DNA of 64,000 nucleotides from Prevotella sp. (lineage in GTDB: Bacteria; Bacteroidota; Bacteroidia; Bacteroidales; Bacteroidaceae). The stretch is from NCBI GenBank assembly GCA_017554105.1, contig JAFZIY010000018.1, positions 1 through 64,000 of the forward strand, read 5' to 3'. The notes beneath the pieces are model-generated. The model was not told where the DNA came from. It searched no databases and saw only the letters and a list, made by a program, of their open reading frames with translations. Positions within the stretch are counted from its first letter, which is position 1, and every line of letters begins with the position of its first letter. Position numbers and translations under genes: made by a program. This document shows positions 8,806 through 18,447 of the stretch, one piece after another.

Positions 8806-10842
8806 ATGAAGAGATTATTGTTTTGCTTGTTGGCTGCCTGTGCTTTGACTTCAGCAGCCCAAGACACAGAAAAAAACATCACACTCGATGAGGTGACGGT
8901 AAAAGGAGCACGTACTATACAAAAGGTGGATGGCCAATGGATCTATCCTACGAAACAGCAGATAGAGAGTTCTGCCAATGGTTACTCACTATTGGCAAAA
9001 CTCACTCTGCCTCACATCCGCGTGGACGAGGCGATGAACAGCATTACAGCATTGACGAATCTCGGAACAGTGCAGGTGCGCATCAACGATGTCATTGCCT
9101 CACGTGAGGACTTGCAGACACTCGACATGCAGGGTGTTGACCACATTGAGTTTATTGACAATCCCGGTGTGCGATATGGTGAGGGCATCGCGTACGTTAT
9201 TGATATTAAGGTGAAGAAACCCGTGAGCGGTTATGTCGTTGGCACCCAACTGACCAATACGCTCACCACCGTGAATGGCAATGAATCACTCTATGGCAAG
9301 TTCAATCACGGTCGTAGTGAGTTTGCACTCAGCTATGACCTCGACTATCACAATTTCAAAGGTGCAGAATACGATGAGCGGGCCGCCTATGAACTGGAAT
9401 CAGGCAACATCGCTTCCATTCATCGCTATAGTCTGAACAAACAGAGTAAGAATATTAATCACAATGCTCAGTTAACTTATAGTCTGAGCGATTCAAATTA
9501 TGTTTTTCAAGCCAAATTCTTAGGAAGTAGCGATATACAACCTCATCGCGGAAACGCAAAAATGGTAATCAATGATGTACCTTATGACGAGTTTTCATCA
9601 TCCCGTAGCAGTTCACCCTCGCTTGATCTCTACTATCATCAGGACTTCCGCCGCCACCAGTCGTTGACAGCAAATGTTGTGGGGACGTATATCAAGACAA
9701 CTGGAGATACGGAGAATAACGAAGGTGCTGCCTATCATTATAGTACGGATGGAAGGACATATAGCCTTTGGAGCGAGGCGATTTATGAAAACCGACTGAA
9801 GCCCTTTACCTTTTCCGCAGGTGTGCAGTACGGACAACGATACAGTCATAACATTTACCAGGGCGATGTCGATGCAACAAATGATATGCATACCTCCAGC
9901 CTTTATCTCTTCTCACAACTGAAAGGTCATCTAGGCAAACTTTTGTTTATGGGAGGTTTTGGTGCCAGCAGACGTTACTATCGTCAAGGCGATGCAACAC
10001 AAGACCTTTGGTTCTTCCGTCCTAAGTTCACCGTCGGCTATCCCTTGACAAACAGGCTGAAGGTGAAATATGACTTCGAAATCTCGCAGCACACATCTCA
10101 GATAGCACTCGTCAGCAATGTCAGTATCAAGCAGAATGCGATGGAGACCATCCTTGGCAATCCGGATATTCACCCAAACCGCGTCGTCTCCCATCGACTG
10201 AAACTATCGTATTCCACACCTCGCTTCACCTCTGAACTACAAGGCTATTACCGTCTGAATCCCCATTGCAACATGGAGAAGTACATCCGTCAAGACGGTC
10301 ATTTCTATCAGACGCAGACAAACGCGGACAATGAGTGCAACTTCTTCTACATAGATACTTACAATCAGTGGGACATCATTCCTGAGAAACTGACGGCAAC
10401 CGTATATGGCGGCATCTACCGTTTCTTCAATTATGGTGAAGATTACACGCATACCTATACCTCGTTCAACGGTGGCTGTTCATTGCAAGCCTATTTGGGT
10501 CGCTGGACACTTGGAGCCTACGCCGATAACGGGTGGAACTTCATGGAGGGTGAACATCGTGGGCATCAGGCACCAGCATGGTACATCACTTGTAACTATC
10601 AGATGAACGATGCCTTCTCCATTTCCCTCTATGCACAACATCCCTTCAGCCAACATCCTTTGACAAACAAGACTGAGGTCTTAAGCCGATATGTTCAGAA
10701 AGAAGTCTCGCAGCACTATCGCGACTATGGTAACATGCTAACTCTCATACTTTCATATCGACTTGACCACGGGCGCAAGTATCGTGACATCCAACGCTCT
10801 ATGAACCACAGCGATAAAGAAACGGGAATCCTATCTAAATAA
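8806..10842 (+). CDS. TonB-dependent-receptor-like outer membrane barrel protein
   Basis: This 678-residue protein has signal peptide MKRLLFCLLAACALTSAAQ, then a plug-like domain starting ITLDEVTVKGAR and extending to about residue 150 (VQVRINDVIASREDLQTLDMQGVDHIEFIDNPGVRYG), then a long barrel domain of the type found in Bacteroidetes outer membrane proteins. No carboxypeptidase-like N-terminal domain and no obvious SusD partner are present. It is therefore not a standard SusC and its ligand is unknown. The start is set by the promoter 16 bp upstream; an in-frame extension to 8743 would overlap it. The paired membrane regulator lies just upstream. Confidence 0.87.
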   Translation: MKRLLFCLLAACALTSAAQDTEKNITLDEVTVKGARTIQKVDGQWIYPTKQQIESSANGYSLLAKLTLPHIRVDEAMNSITALTNLGTVQVRINDVIASREDLQTLDMQGVDHIEFIDNPGVRYGEGIAYVIDIKVKKPVSGYVVGTQLTNTLTTVNGNESLYGKFNHGRSEFALSYDLDYHNFKGAEYDERAAYELESGNIASIHRYSLNKQSKNINHNAQLTYSLSDSNYVFQAKFLGSSDIQPHRGNAKMVINDVPYDEFSSSRSSSPSLDLYYHQDFRRHQSLTANVVGTYIKTTGDTENNEGAAYHYSTDGRTYSLWSEAIYENRLKPFTFSAGVQYGQRYSHNIYQGDVDATNDMHTSSLYLFSQLKGHLGKLLFMGGFGASRRYYRQGDATQDLWFFRPKFTVGYPLTNRLKVKYDFEISQHTSQIALVSNVSIKQNAMETILGNPDIHPNRVVSHRLKLSYSTPRFTSELQGYYRLNPHCNMEKYIRQDGHFYQTQTNADNECNFFYIDTYNQWDIIPEKLTATVYGGIYRFFNYGEDYTHTYTSFNGGCSLQAYLGRWTLGAYADNGWNFMEGEHRGHQAPAWYITCNYQMNDAFSISLYAQHPFSQHPLTNKTEVLSRYVQKEVSQHYRDYGNMLTLILSYRLDHGRKYRDIQRSMNHSDKETGILSK

Positions 10843-10984
10843 TCCGAATCGTATGAGAATGGCTGAGTTCTTATTGACCTTTATGTGTGTAAAGGTCTAA
10901 TTGTCTAATGTTCATCCTTTTATATTTTTTGAATTTAAAAAGCAAAAAAACGGGAATAATGATTCTTAAATGAAAAATTATTTG

Positions 10985-10992
10985 TACCTTTG
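10985..10992 (+). promoter_or_regulatory. -7 box TACCTTTG of the DUF177-rpmF-fabH operon
   Basis: TACCTTTG lies 41 bp before the first gene of the operon. The -33 region is only weakly matched. Confidence 0.65.
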
Positions 10993-11033
10993 CACCCCGA
11001 AGTATGCCTATAAAAAGGTATGCTGCAACGTAA

Positions 11034-11555
11034 ATGAGTGGTTTAGAGTCTCTTAGGATTGATTTGAAGGGTCTGCATGAAGGCGTTAATGTCTTCGAGA
11101 GTGACCTTGATGATGAGTTTTTCGAGGCTCTTGACAGTCAGGAAGTGCACGGAGGCCAGTTGCATGTGTCGCTGTCTATACGCAAGACCAGCGGTTTTTA
11201 TGACCTCACGTCACATATCTCTGGCATCGTTAGCGTTGCATGCGACCTATGCTTGGACGATATGGAGCAGGCTGTTGAGTCTGATAACCGTCTCGTCGTG
11301 AAGTTAGGAAGCGAAGACTCCATAGAAGATGATGTCGTGACAGTTGACGAGAACGAAGGAATACTCGACATGTCATGGCTCGTCTATGAATTTATCATGT
11401 TGTCAATACCCATCAAGCATGTGCATGCACCTGGTAAGTGTAACCCTGCTATGACAGAGATGCTGGATCGTCTGTCGTCTGACCGAAGCAGTGATGAAGG
11501 TTCCAGTGGCGCGATAGACTCACGTTGGAGTGAACTTTTAAAATTAAAAGATTAA
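11034..11555 (+). CDS. DUF177 (YceD) family protein
   Basis: This 173-residue protein matches the DUF177/YceD family by its beta-rich N-terminal part, the segment VACDLCLDDMEQAVE with two cysteines, and the acidic C-terminus. Family members in bacteria and chloroplasts are linked to 23S rRNA accumulation. The gene is nearly always just upstream of rpmF, as here (23 bp). The three-gene order DUF177-rpmF-fabH is well known; plsX, often between rpmF and fabH, is missing here. Confidence 0.9.
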   Translation: MSGLESLRIDLKGLHEGVNVFESDLDDEFFEALDSQEVHGGQLHVSLSIRKTSGFYDLTSHISGIVSVACDLCLDDMEQAVESDNRLVVKLGSEDSIEDDVVTVDENEGILDMSWLVYEFIMLSIPIKHVHAPGKCNPAMTEMLDRLSSDRSSDEGSSGAIDSRWSELLKLKD

Positions 11556-11578
11556 ACAAATTAAAATATTAAAGTATT

Positions 11579-11767
11579 ATGGCACATCCTAAGAGAAGAC
11601 AATCGAACACACGTACTGCAAAGCGTCGTACACATGACAAGGCAGTCGTTCCTACACTGGCAAAATGCCCTAACTGCGGCTCTTTCCACATCTATCACAC
11701 TGTATGCCCAAGCTGTGGCTACTATCGTGGTAAGATTGCCATTGTAATGGACGAAGTTGCTGAATAA
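11579..11767 (+). CDS. rpmF: 50S ribosomal protein L32
   Basis: This 62-residue protein starts [23 protein letters not shown], typical of L32. It holds a zinc-ribbon with four cysteines, CPNC and CPSC (residues about 29-47), so it is the zinc-binding form. It lies between the DUF177 gene and fabH, 2 bp before the fabH start. Confidence 0.97.
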   Translation: MAHPKRRQSNTRTAKRRTHDKAVVPTLAKCPNCGSFHIYHTVCPSCGYYRGKIAIVMDEVAE

Positions 11768-11769
11768 AG

Positions 11770-12792
11770 ATGGGAAAGATAAACGCAGTAATCACAGGTG
11801 TTGGTGGCTACGTTCCCGACTATGTGCTCAACAATGACGAGCTGTCGAGAATGGTTGATACCAATGACGAGTGGATTATGTCGCGTGTCGGCATCAAGGA
11901 GCGTCGTATCCTCAACGAGGAGGGTCTGGGCACCAGTTATATGGCTCGCAAGGCTGCGCGTCAGCTCATGCACAAGACAGGCGTTGACCCTGATACAATT
12001 GATGCCCTGATAGTTACCACCTCAACAGCCGACTACAAGTTTCCGTCCACGGCGTCGATAGTCCTTGGTAAGCTTGGTCTGAAGAACGCTTTCGCGTTTG
12101 ACTTCTGGGCTGCCTGCTGTGGTTTCCTCTACACTCTCGATGTTGCGGCATCGATGATACAGAGTGGTCGTTTCAAGAGGATCATTGTTATAGGTGCCGA
12201 CAAGATGTCATCGGTGGTCGATTACCAAGACCGTAGCACCTGCCCATTGTTTGGCGACGGTGCTGCCGCTGTGCTTCTTGAGGCAACAGAAGAGGAGAAC
12301 ATCGGTGTGATGGATTCCTATTTCCGCACTGATGGCAAGGGCTTGCCCTTCCTTCACCTGAAGGCTGGAGGTTCGGTATGTCCTCCCAACCACTTCACTG
12401 TTGACCATCGTCTGCACTATCTCTATCAGGAAGGTCGTACGGTGTTCCGCTATGCGGTGACCAGCATGAGTGACGACTGTGCCCTGATAGCAGAACGCAA
12501 TGGTCTTGACAAGGACAATATCCGCTTTGTTGTACCACATCAGGCGAATATCCGTATCATTGAGGCTGTTGCAAAGCGTCTGGAACTGCCTATGGAGAAG
12601 GTGATGGTGAACATCGAGCACTTCGGAAATACCAGTGCTGCGACGATTCCATTGGCACTCTGGGAGTATGAGAGTCAGTTGAAGAAAGGCGACAACCTCA
12701 TTCTCACTGCATTCGGAGCCGGTTTCGTCCACGGAGCATCTTACTACAAGTGGGCTTACGACGGTTCGACTGCAGCGGCACCATTGAAATAG
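11770..12792 (+). CDS. fabH: beta-ketoacyl-ACP synthase III
   Basis: This 340-residue FabH condenses acetyl-CoA (or a branched acyl-CoA) with malonyl-ACP to start fatty acid synthesis. The active-site cysteine is Cys116 in [14 protein letters not shown]; the His is in [10 protein letters not shown] and the Asn in [11 protein letters not shown], giving the Cys-His-Asn triad. The second Cys directly after the catalytic one is slightly unusual. It is closed by a terminator 28 bp downstream. Confidence 0.96.
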   Translation: MGKINAVITGVGGYVPDYVLNNDELSRMVDTNDEWIMSRVGIKERRILNEEGLGTSYMARKAARQLMHKTGVDPDTIDALIVTTSTADYKFPSTASIVLGKLGLKNAFAFDFWAACCGFLYTLDVAASMIQSGRFKRIIVIGADKMSSVVDYQDRSTCPLFGDGAAAVLLEATEEENIGVMDSYFRTDGKGLPFLHLKAGGSVCPPNHFTVDHRLHYLYQEGRTVFRYAVTSMSDDCALIAERNGLDKDNIRFVVPHQANIRIIEAVAKRLELPMEKVMVNIEHFGNTSAATIPLALWEYESQLKKGDNLILTAFGAGFVHGASYYKWAYDGSTAAAPLK

Positions 12793-12820
12793 TCATTAGG
12801 ATTATAACCCCAAACGAAAG

Positions 12821-12859
12821 ACGCATCCTATTAATAATTTAATAAGATGCGTTTTTTTA
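12821..12859 (+). terminator. Rho-independent terminator after fabH
   Basis: ACGCATCCTATTA pairs with AATAAGATGCGT across a short AT loop and is followed by TTTTTTT. Confidence 0.9.
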
Positions 12860-12887
12860 GATTAAAGACAATAAACAGACAATAACT

Positions 12888-13814
12888 ATGCATAAGGCAG
12901 GATTCGTGAATATCGTCGGTAACCCCAATGTCGGGAAGTCGACACTGATGAACCAACTTGTGGGTGAACGTATCTCAATAGCCACATTCAAGGCACAGAC
13001 AACGCGTCACCGCATCATGGGCATCGTCAATACCGATGACATGCAGATAGTGTTCAGTGACACTCCGGGTGTGCTGAAGCCAAACTATAAACTGCAGGAG
13101 TCGATGCTGGCATTCTCTGAGAGTGCCCTTGCCGATGCCGATGTGCTTCTCTATGTCACTGATGTAGTGGAGAACCCGGAGAAGAACATGGATTTTCTGG
13201 AGAAGGTTCAGAAGATGCAGATACCGATATTGCTGCTTATTAACAAGATTGATATGTTGTCTGAGCAGTCGGGTGGTGCAGACAAGAAAGGCAAGGCGGA
13301 GTCACCTGATGTCAAGTTGGGCAATATTGTGGCAAAGTGGCACGAACTGTTACCCAATGCGGAGATACTCCCTATTTCGGCAAAGAACAAGTTCGGAACG
13401 GAGATGCTGCTGAAGCGTATCAAGGAACTGCTGCCCGAGAGTCCTGCTTTCTTCGACAAGGACCAGTTGACTGACAAGCCGGCACGTTTCTTCGTGAGTG
13501 AGATAATCCGCGAGAAGATACTTCTCTATTACGACAAGGAGATTCCATATTCGGTGGAGGTGGCAGTGGAGAGTTTCAAGGAGACAGAGAAGAACATCCA
13601 TATCAATGCAGTCATTTATGTTGAGCGTGACTCTCAGAAGGGAATAATCATAGGTCACCAAGGCTTTGCGCTGAAGAAAGTAAGCACCGAGGCACGCAAG
13701 TCGTTGGAGAAATTCTTTGGGAAGCCCATTTATCTGGAGACCTTTGTGAAGGTTGACAAGGACTGGCGTTCAAGTCAACGTGAACTCGACTCGTTTGGGT
13801 ACAATCCCAATTAA
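12888..13814 (+). CDS. era: GTPase Era
   Basis: This 308-residue Era binds the 3' end of 16S rRNA during 30S assembly. The G1 motif is GNPNVGKST (residues 9-17), G3 is DTPG, G4 is NKID, and the C-terminus is the KH domain ([26 protein letters not shown]). There is a short insertion rich in Gly and Lys ([20 protein letters not shown]) after G4. It is followed 47 bp later by der, a second ribosome-assembly GTPase. Confidence 0.97.
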   Translation: MHKAGFVNIVGNPNVGKSTLMNQLVGERISIATFKAQTTRHRIMGIVNTDDMQIVFSDTPGVLKPNYKLQESMLAFSESALADADVLLYVTDVVENPEKNMDFLEKVQKMQIPILLLINKIDMLSEQSGGADKKGKAESPDVKLGNIVAKWHELLPNAEILPISAKNKFGTEMLLKRIKELLPESPAFFDKDQLTDKPARFFVSEIIREKILLYYDKEIPYSVEVAVESFKETEKNIHINAVIYVERDSQKGIIIGHQGFALKKVSTEARKSLEKFFGKPIYLETFVKVDKDWRSSQRELDSFGYNPN

Positions 13815-13861
13815 GAGGTAATAGACATTTAATTAAGAACAGAAAAGAAATTAATCAGCAT

Positions 13862-15178
13862 ATGGGAAACTTAGTTGCAATAGTGGGACGCCCCAATGTC
13901 GGGAAGTCCACTCTTTTCAACAGACTGACAAAGACACGTCATGCCATCGTTAGCGAAGAGGCTGGCACCACACGCGACCGTCAATACGGCAAGTGCGAAT
14001 GGTGCGGCAAGGAGTTCTCTGTGGTTGATACTGGCGGATGGGTTGTCAATAGTGATGACATCTTCGAGGAGGAGATTCGCAAGCAGGTAGTCGTTGCCAC
14101 CGAGGAGGCCGACCTCCTGTTGTTCCTCGTTGATACACAGAATGGACTCACAGACTGGGATCAGGATGTGGCTAAAATACTGCGCCGCACCAAACTCCCT
14201 GTGATTCTTGTTGCCAACAAGGTTGACAATAGCGGTCAGCAGTTCGATGCTATGGAGTTCTATAAACTCGGTCTTGGCGACCCACAGTGCATCAGTGCTG
14301 CCTCAGGCAGTGGTACAGGTGACCTTCTCGACCTTATTCTCGAGAAACTGCCATCGGTAAAAGACGAGGACGACTATATTGACGACACGCCACGCTTTGC
14401 TGTCGTGGGACGTCCTAATGCTGGAAAGAGCAGTCTGATTAACGCCTTTATCGGTGAGGACCGTCACATCGTGACCGACATTGCAGGCACTACTCGCGAC
14501 AGTATTTATACCAAATACGACAAGTTCGGCTTCGACTTTTACCTCGTTGACACGGCAGGTATACGTCGCAAGAACAAGGTTACAGAAGACCTTGAATTCT
14601 ACAGCGTAATGCGCTCAATACGAGCCATTGAGAACAGTGACGTATGTATCTTGATGATTGATGCCACACGTGGTATCGAGGCTCAGGACATGAACATCTT
14701 CCAACTTATCCAGAGGAACAACAAGTCGCTCGTTGTAGTGGTCAATAAATGGGATCTCGTGGAAGACAAGAGCCAGAAGTCCATCAATACCTTTATCAAT
14801 GCCATCCGCGAACGTATGGCACCATTCACCGACTTCCCAATCATTTTTGCCTCTGCTCTTACCAAGCAGCGCATCTTCAAGGTACTTGAGACCGCAAAGG
14901 ACGTATATCTTAACCGCAAGGTGAAGATAGGTACCACGAAACTCAACGAGGTGATGCTGCCAATCATCGAGGCTACACCGCCGCCTTCAATCAAGGGTAA
15001 GTATATCAAGATTAAGTATTGTGCTCAGATTCCTGACACACAGATACCGAGTTTCGTGTTCTATGCCAATCTTCCTCAGTATGTCAAGGAGCCATACAAG
15101 CGTTTCCTTGAGAATAAGATTCGTGAGAACTGGACTCTTACAGGTTCACCGATAAACGTTTTCGTAAGACAGAAGTAA
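13862..15178 (+). CDS. der: GTPase Der (EngA)
   Basis: This 438-residue protein has two tandem GTPase domains, GRPNVGKST (residues 8-16) and GRPNAGKSS (near residue 183), followed by the C-terminal KH-like domain. Each domain has its own DTGG or DTAG box and NK-D box. It acts in 50S ribosome assembly and likely shares a transcript with era and the small lipoprotein that follows 13 bp later. Confidence 0.97.
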   Translation: MGNLVAIVGRPNVGKSTLFNRLTKTRHAIVSEEAGTTRDRQYGKCEWCGKEFSVVDTGGWVVNSDDIFEEEIRKQVVVATEEADLLLFLVDTQNGLTDWDQDVAKILRRTKLPVILVANKVDNSGQQFDAMEFYKLGLGDPQCISAASGSGTGDLLDLILEKLPSVKDEDDYIDDTPRFAVVGRPNAGKSSLINAFIGEDRHIVTDIAGTTRDSIYTKYDKFGFDFYLVDTAGIRRKNKVTEDLEFYSVMRSIRAIENSDVCILMIDATRGIEAQDMNIFQLIQRNNKSLVVVVNKWDLVEDKSQKSINTFINAIRERMAPFTDFPIIFASALTKQRIFKVLETAKDVYLNRKVKIGTTKLNEVMLPIIEATPPPSIKGKYIKIKYCAQIPDTQIPSFVFYANLPQYVKEPYKRFLENKIRENWTLTGSPINVFVRQK

Positions 15179-15191
15179 CACCGTTTGAGAC

Positions 15192-15590
15192 ATGCGCAGA
15201 CTGATATATGCCGTAATGCTTGTAGCGATGGTCGCCATCGTGGGATGCAGCAAGAAGGAAGTGAAGGACAATAAGGCTGCTGCCACCTTCGCTAAAGGCT
15301 ATTATGAACGGCTTATAGAGGGCAATTACGAGGGTTATGTCGATGCTTTGAACTATCCCGACAGCATCCCGTCGGGTTATCGTAGTCAGTTAGTGCTCAA
15401 TGCCAAGTTATTCGCCGAGAAGCAGAAAGGTCTTCATGGCGGATGGGTTGCCGTGGAAATTGCTGACTGTGATGTGGATGATGCCTCCTCAACGGCACAG
15501 GTTATACTAAATCTTTGCTATGCCGACAGTACTCGTGAGAAGGTTGTCGTACCTATGGTAGAGCGTGGCGGCCGTTGGTATATCAGGTAG
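15192..15590 (+). CDS. small DUF4878-like lipoprotein
   Basis: This 132-residue protein has a lipoprotein signal (lipobox IVGC, Cys19) and a compact NTF2-like domain of the DUF4878 type. The end MVERGGRWYIR is typical of such domains. Function is unknown. Its stop codon (15588-15590) abuts the stop of the convergent mlaF gene (15591-15593) with no spacer. Confidence 0.85.
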   Translation: MRRLIYAVMLVAMVAIVGCSKKEVKDNKAAATFAKGYYERLIEGNYEGYVDALNYPDSIPSGYRSQLVLNAKLFAEKQKGLHGGWVAVEIADCDVDDASSTAQVILNLCYADSTREKVVVPMVERGGRWYIR

Positions 15591-16367
15591 TTATTCCTTG
15601 GCGTGCATTCCTCTCATCTCCTCTTCCTTGACCTTCTTGAACAGGTCGGATGCGAAGATGAAGTCGTTTAGTTTCTTGTTGTCAGAAGTCATTATCTCGT
15701 CTTTGTTGCCCGTCCATGCTGACGTGCCCTTATAGATGAAGATAATGTTCTCTCCGATGCCCATTACCGAGTTCATATCATGGGTGTTGATAATCGTCGT
15801 TGTGTTATATTCCTGCGTGATGCTGTGTAGCAGATCATCAATGACGAGACTCGTCTTTGGGTCGAGACCTGAGTTCGGCTCGTCGCAGAAGAGGTATTTA
15901 GGATTCAGAGCGATGGCTCTTGCTATTGCCACACGTTTCTGCATACCTCCAGACAGTTCGCCGGGGAATTTCTGCTGAGCATCGAGGAGGTTCACGCGGT
16001 CGAGACACTCCTGTGCGCGCTTTGTCCTGTCTCGTAATGTCATGTCAGAGAACATGTCGAGTGGGAACATCACGTTCTCTATCACAGGCATGGAGTCGAA
16101 GAGTGCCGCACTCTGGAAAATCATTCCCATCTCACGTCTCAGCATCACCTTCTCGCGCTTCGACATTGCGACGAAGTTACGTCCGTCATAAAGTATTTCG
16201 CCGGAAGTGGGGTCGAGTAGTCCCACGATGTTCTTCATCAGCACGGTCTTTCCCGAACCGCTCTGACCAATGATGAGATTGGTCTTGCCGTTCTCAAAGG
16301 TGGCATTGATGTCTTTAAGTACATCCTTGTCCTCGAAGGACTTATAAAGATTCTTTATCTCGATCAT
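15591..16367 (-). CDS. mlaF: ABC transporter ATP-binding protein, MlaF type
   Basis: This 258-residue ATPase has Walker A GQSGSGKTVL, signature LSGGMQKRVAIARAI and Walker B YLFCDEP. The M in LSGGMQKR is a hallmark of the Mla/Mce-linked ATPases that power phospholipid movement between membranes. It is downstream of the matching MlaE permease on the minus strand. No MlaD/MCE gene is found beside the pair, so the substrate-binding component must be elsewhere. Confidence 0.93.
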   Translation of the reverse strand: MIEIKNLYKSFEDKDVLKDINATFENGKTNLIIGQSGSGKTVLMKNIVGLLDPTSGEILYDGRNFVAMSKREKVMLRREMGMIFQSAALFDSMPVIENVMFPLDMFSDMTLRDRTKRAQECLDRVNLLDAQQKFPGELSGGMQKRVAIARAIALNPKYLFCDEPNSGLDPKTSLVIDDLLHSITQEYNTTTIINTHDMNSVMGIGENIIFIYKGTSAWTGNKDEIMTSDNKKLNDFIFASDLFKKVKEEEMRGMHAKE

Positions 16368-16369
16368 TT

Positions 16370-16491
16370 TAGTCCCCTAAGTTAGGTGGATGGGGGCCTG
16401 AACAAGCGGGAATCAGACCCAAATAACAGTTTGTTTTTAATATTGGAGCCTGCGCTTGTTCAGACTCCCAACCCCCTGACTCAGGGGGCTA
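16370..16491. repeat. large imperfect palindrome between mlaE and mlaF
   Basis: The left arm begins AGTCCCCTAAGTTAGGTGG and ends CTGAACAAGCG (16398-16408). The right arm, read on the other strand, begins AGCCCCCTGAGTCAGGGGG and ends with the same CTGAACAAGCG (16453-16463 on the plus strand as the complement). The two arms of about 39 bases match over most of their length, separated by about 44 bases. The element overlaps the stop codon of mlaE and ends just before the start of mlaF, so it forms a hairpin in the shared transcript. Confidence 0.8.
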
Positions 16492-17235
16492 TGACAGTAA
16501 CTGTGTCAGGAACACATCAGAGAAGAGGATAAGCACTGAACTGCTCACCACGGCGGTAGTCGATGCCTTACCAACCTCGACCGAACCACCTTCCACGGTG
16601 TAGCCACAGAATGCGGAGACACTGCTTATGATGAAGGCAAAGACCAGGCTCTTGATGATACTCATCCATATAAACCACGCATTGAAGTCATGCTGCAGTC
16701 CAAGCGTAAGGTCGTCAGGAGACAGTACATGCCCGACGTATGCAGTGGCATAGGCGCCTATTATTCCAAGTGCCGATGAGAATATTACGAGGAAGGGCAT
16801 CATCGTTATCATACCAAGAATTTTGGGGAGTATAAGATAACTTGCTGAGTTGACGCCCATTATCTCAAGAGCGTCAATCTGCTGTGTCACCCTCATGGTG
16901 CCCAGTTCTGATGCGATGTTCGAGCCCACCTTGCCTGCCAGGATAAGACACATGATGCTCGATGAGAACTCAAGGAGCATTATCTCTCGCGTCGTGTAAC
17001 CGCTTACCCATCGCGGCATCCACGGACTCTGTATGTTCAGTTTCATCTGTATGCAGATAACGGCACCAATGAAGAACGAGATGAGCAGCACGATGCCGAT
17101 GGAGTCAACACCCAGTTGCGTCATGTCCTTGGTGTATTGCTTGAAGAACATCCTCATGCGCTCAGGCACCGAGAAAACGCGTCCCATGAGCATGAGGTAC
17201 CGCCCGAATACAGTGAGATATTTCTTAATAAACAT
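16489..17235 (-). CDS. mlaE: ABC transporter permease, MlaE type
   Basis: This 248-residue integral membrane protein of the MlaE/DUF140 family has several hydrophobic segments and the conserved central stretch EFSSSIMCLILAGKVGSNIASELGTMRVTQQIDALEIMGVNS. It is the membrane half of the lipid transporter whose ATPase lies downstream. The 121-bp gap between the two genes holds a large palindrome. Confidence 0.93.
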   Translation of the reverse strand: MFIKKYLTVFGRYLMLMGRVFSVPERMRMFFKQYTKDMTQLGVDSIGIVLLISFFIGAVICIQMKLNIQSPWMPRWVSGYTTREIMLLEFSSSIMCLILAGKVGSNIASELGTMRVTQQIDALEIMGVNSASYLILPKILGMITMMPFLVIFSSALGIIGAYATAYVGHVLSPDDLTLGLQHDFNAWFIWMSIIKSLVFAFIISSVSAFCGYTVEGGSVEVGKASTTAVVSSSVLILFSDVFLTQLLS

Positions 17236-17341
17236 AACCTACATCAGTAAATCGACTGCAAAAGTAATTAAATTCAGTTGAAAAACGGCAACTATAATGT
17301 TATTTTTTCTTTTTCAGTTTCGTATTGACGGCAATTTTCAC

Positions 17342-17349
17342 TACCTTTG
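17342..17349 (+). promoter_or_regulatory. upstream TACCTTTG box before lptB
   Basis: TACCTTTG lies about 90 bp before lptB and gives a possible second, upstream promoter. The -33 match is weak. Confidence 0.45.
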
Positions 17350-17400
17350 CGCCCAAAGTCGCGAAGTTACTTCATCTCGGCATAAAAAGAATTAAAATTC

Positions 17401-17431
17401 TTTGTTCTGCTCTCGATTTTCCGTATCTTTG
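17401..17431 (+). promoter_or_regulatory. promoter of lptB
   Basis: TTTG (17401-17404), 19 bases, then TATCTTTG (17424-17431) fit the Bacteroidetes consensus exactly. The ATG at 17440 lies eight bases after the box, so the leader would be very short. Confidence 0.85.
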
Positions 17432-17439
17432 CCGACAGA

Positions 17440-18282
17440 ATGAAAACAAGTGAAATGAACGAGACGACAATAAGGACAGGAAGCTATCGTGAGGGTAATG
17501 CCGTGCTAAGGTCGGAAGGACTGGTGAAACGCTATGGCAAACGCACCGTTGTGAACGATGTTTCCATCAACGTGAAACAAGGTGAGATTGTGGGTCTGCT
17601 GGGTCCTAATGGTGCCGGAAAGACCACGTCTTTCTATATGACCACTGGTCTTGTGGTACCCAATGACGGCCACATCTACATCGACGACCAGGAGATAACC
17701 GACTACCCGGTGTATAAGCGTGCCCGTGCCGGTGTGGGATACCTGCCTCAGGAGGCAAGTGTGTTCCGAAAACTGAGTGTTGAGGACAATATCATGGCCG
17801 TGCTCGAGATGACCAACACGACAAGGAAATACCAGCTCGAGAAACTTGAGAGTCTTATCAAGGAGTTCCGTTTGGAGAAAGTACGCAAGAATAGTGGTGA
17901 CCGACTCTCGGGAGGTGAACGACGCAGAACGGAGATAGCGCGCTGTCTTGCCATAGACCCTAAGTTCATAATGCTCGACGAGCCGTTTGCCGGCGTTGAC
18001 CCTATTGCCGTGGAAGACATACAACACATAGTGTGGCAGTTGAAATACCGTAACATCGGAATTCTTATCACAGACCACAACGTGCACGAGACACTCTCGA
18101 TAACAGACCGTGCCTATCTGCTCTTCGAAGGTAGAATACTCTTCCAGGGCACCCCGGAGGAACTTGCAGAGAACCCCATCGTGAAGGAGAAGTATCTCGG
18201 ACGAAATTTCGAGTTACGCAAGAAGGACTTCCAGCTTATCGACGAGGAGAAACGCAGGAAAGAGGAAGAGGAATTAGGTTAA
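17440..18282 (+). CDS. lptB: LPS export ABC transporter ATPase LptB
   Basis: This 280-residue ATPase has Walker [10 protein letters not shown], signature [16 protein letters not shown] and Walker [14 protein letters not shown]. The phrase [16 protein letters not shown] is diagnostic for LptB, the motor of LPS extraction. The N-terminus carries an extra 20 or so polar residues (start at 17440 or at the second Met, 17455), and the C-terminus has a charged tail ([13 protein letters not shown]) that extends past the usual end near residue 240. Confidence 0.93.
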   Translation: MKTSEMNETTIRTGSYREGNAVLRSEGLVKRYGKRTVVNDVSINVKQGEIVGLLGPNGAGKTTSFYMTTGLVVPNDGHIYIDDQEITDYPVYKRARAGVGYLPQEASVFRKLSVEDNIMAVLEMTNTTRKYQLEKLESLIKEFRLEKVRKNSGDRLSGGERRRTEIARCLAIDPKFIMLDEPFAGVDPIAVEDIQHIVWQLKYRNIGILITDHNVHETLSITDRAYLLFEGRILFQGTPEELAENPIVKEKYLGRNFELRKKDFQLIDEEKRRKEEEELG

Positions 18283-18330
18283 AAAAACAAATTTTTCCAC
18301 CTTATATATTATTATTACGAAAATTATGAG

Positions 18331-18338
18331 TAATTTTG
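18331..18338 (+). promoter_or_regulatory. -7 box TAATTTTG of tig
   Basis: TAATTTTG lies 109 bp before tig, leaving a leader of about 100 bases. The -33 match is weak. Confidence 0.55.
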
Positions 18339-18447
18339 CACCTCAATTCGTGGTGTTAGGAGTTAAGGTGTCGTCTTAACTCCATAACTTCTGGAGAGAG
18401 GACGCAAACTAGGATTATTAATAATAAAAATAGAATAGACTATACAG

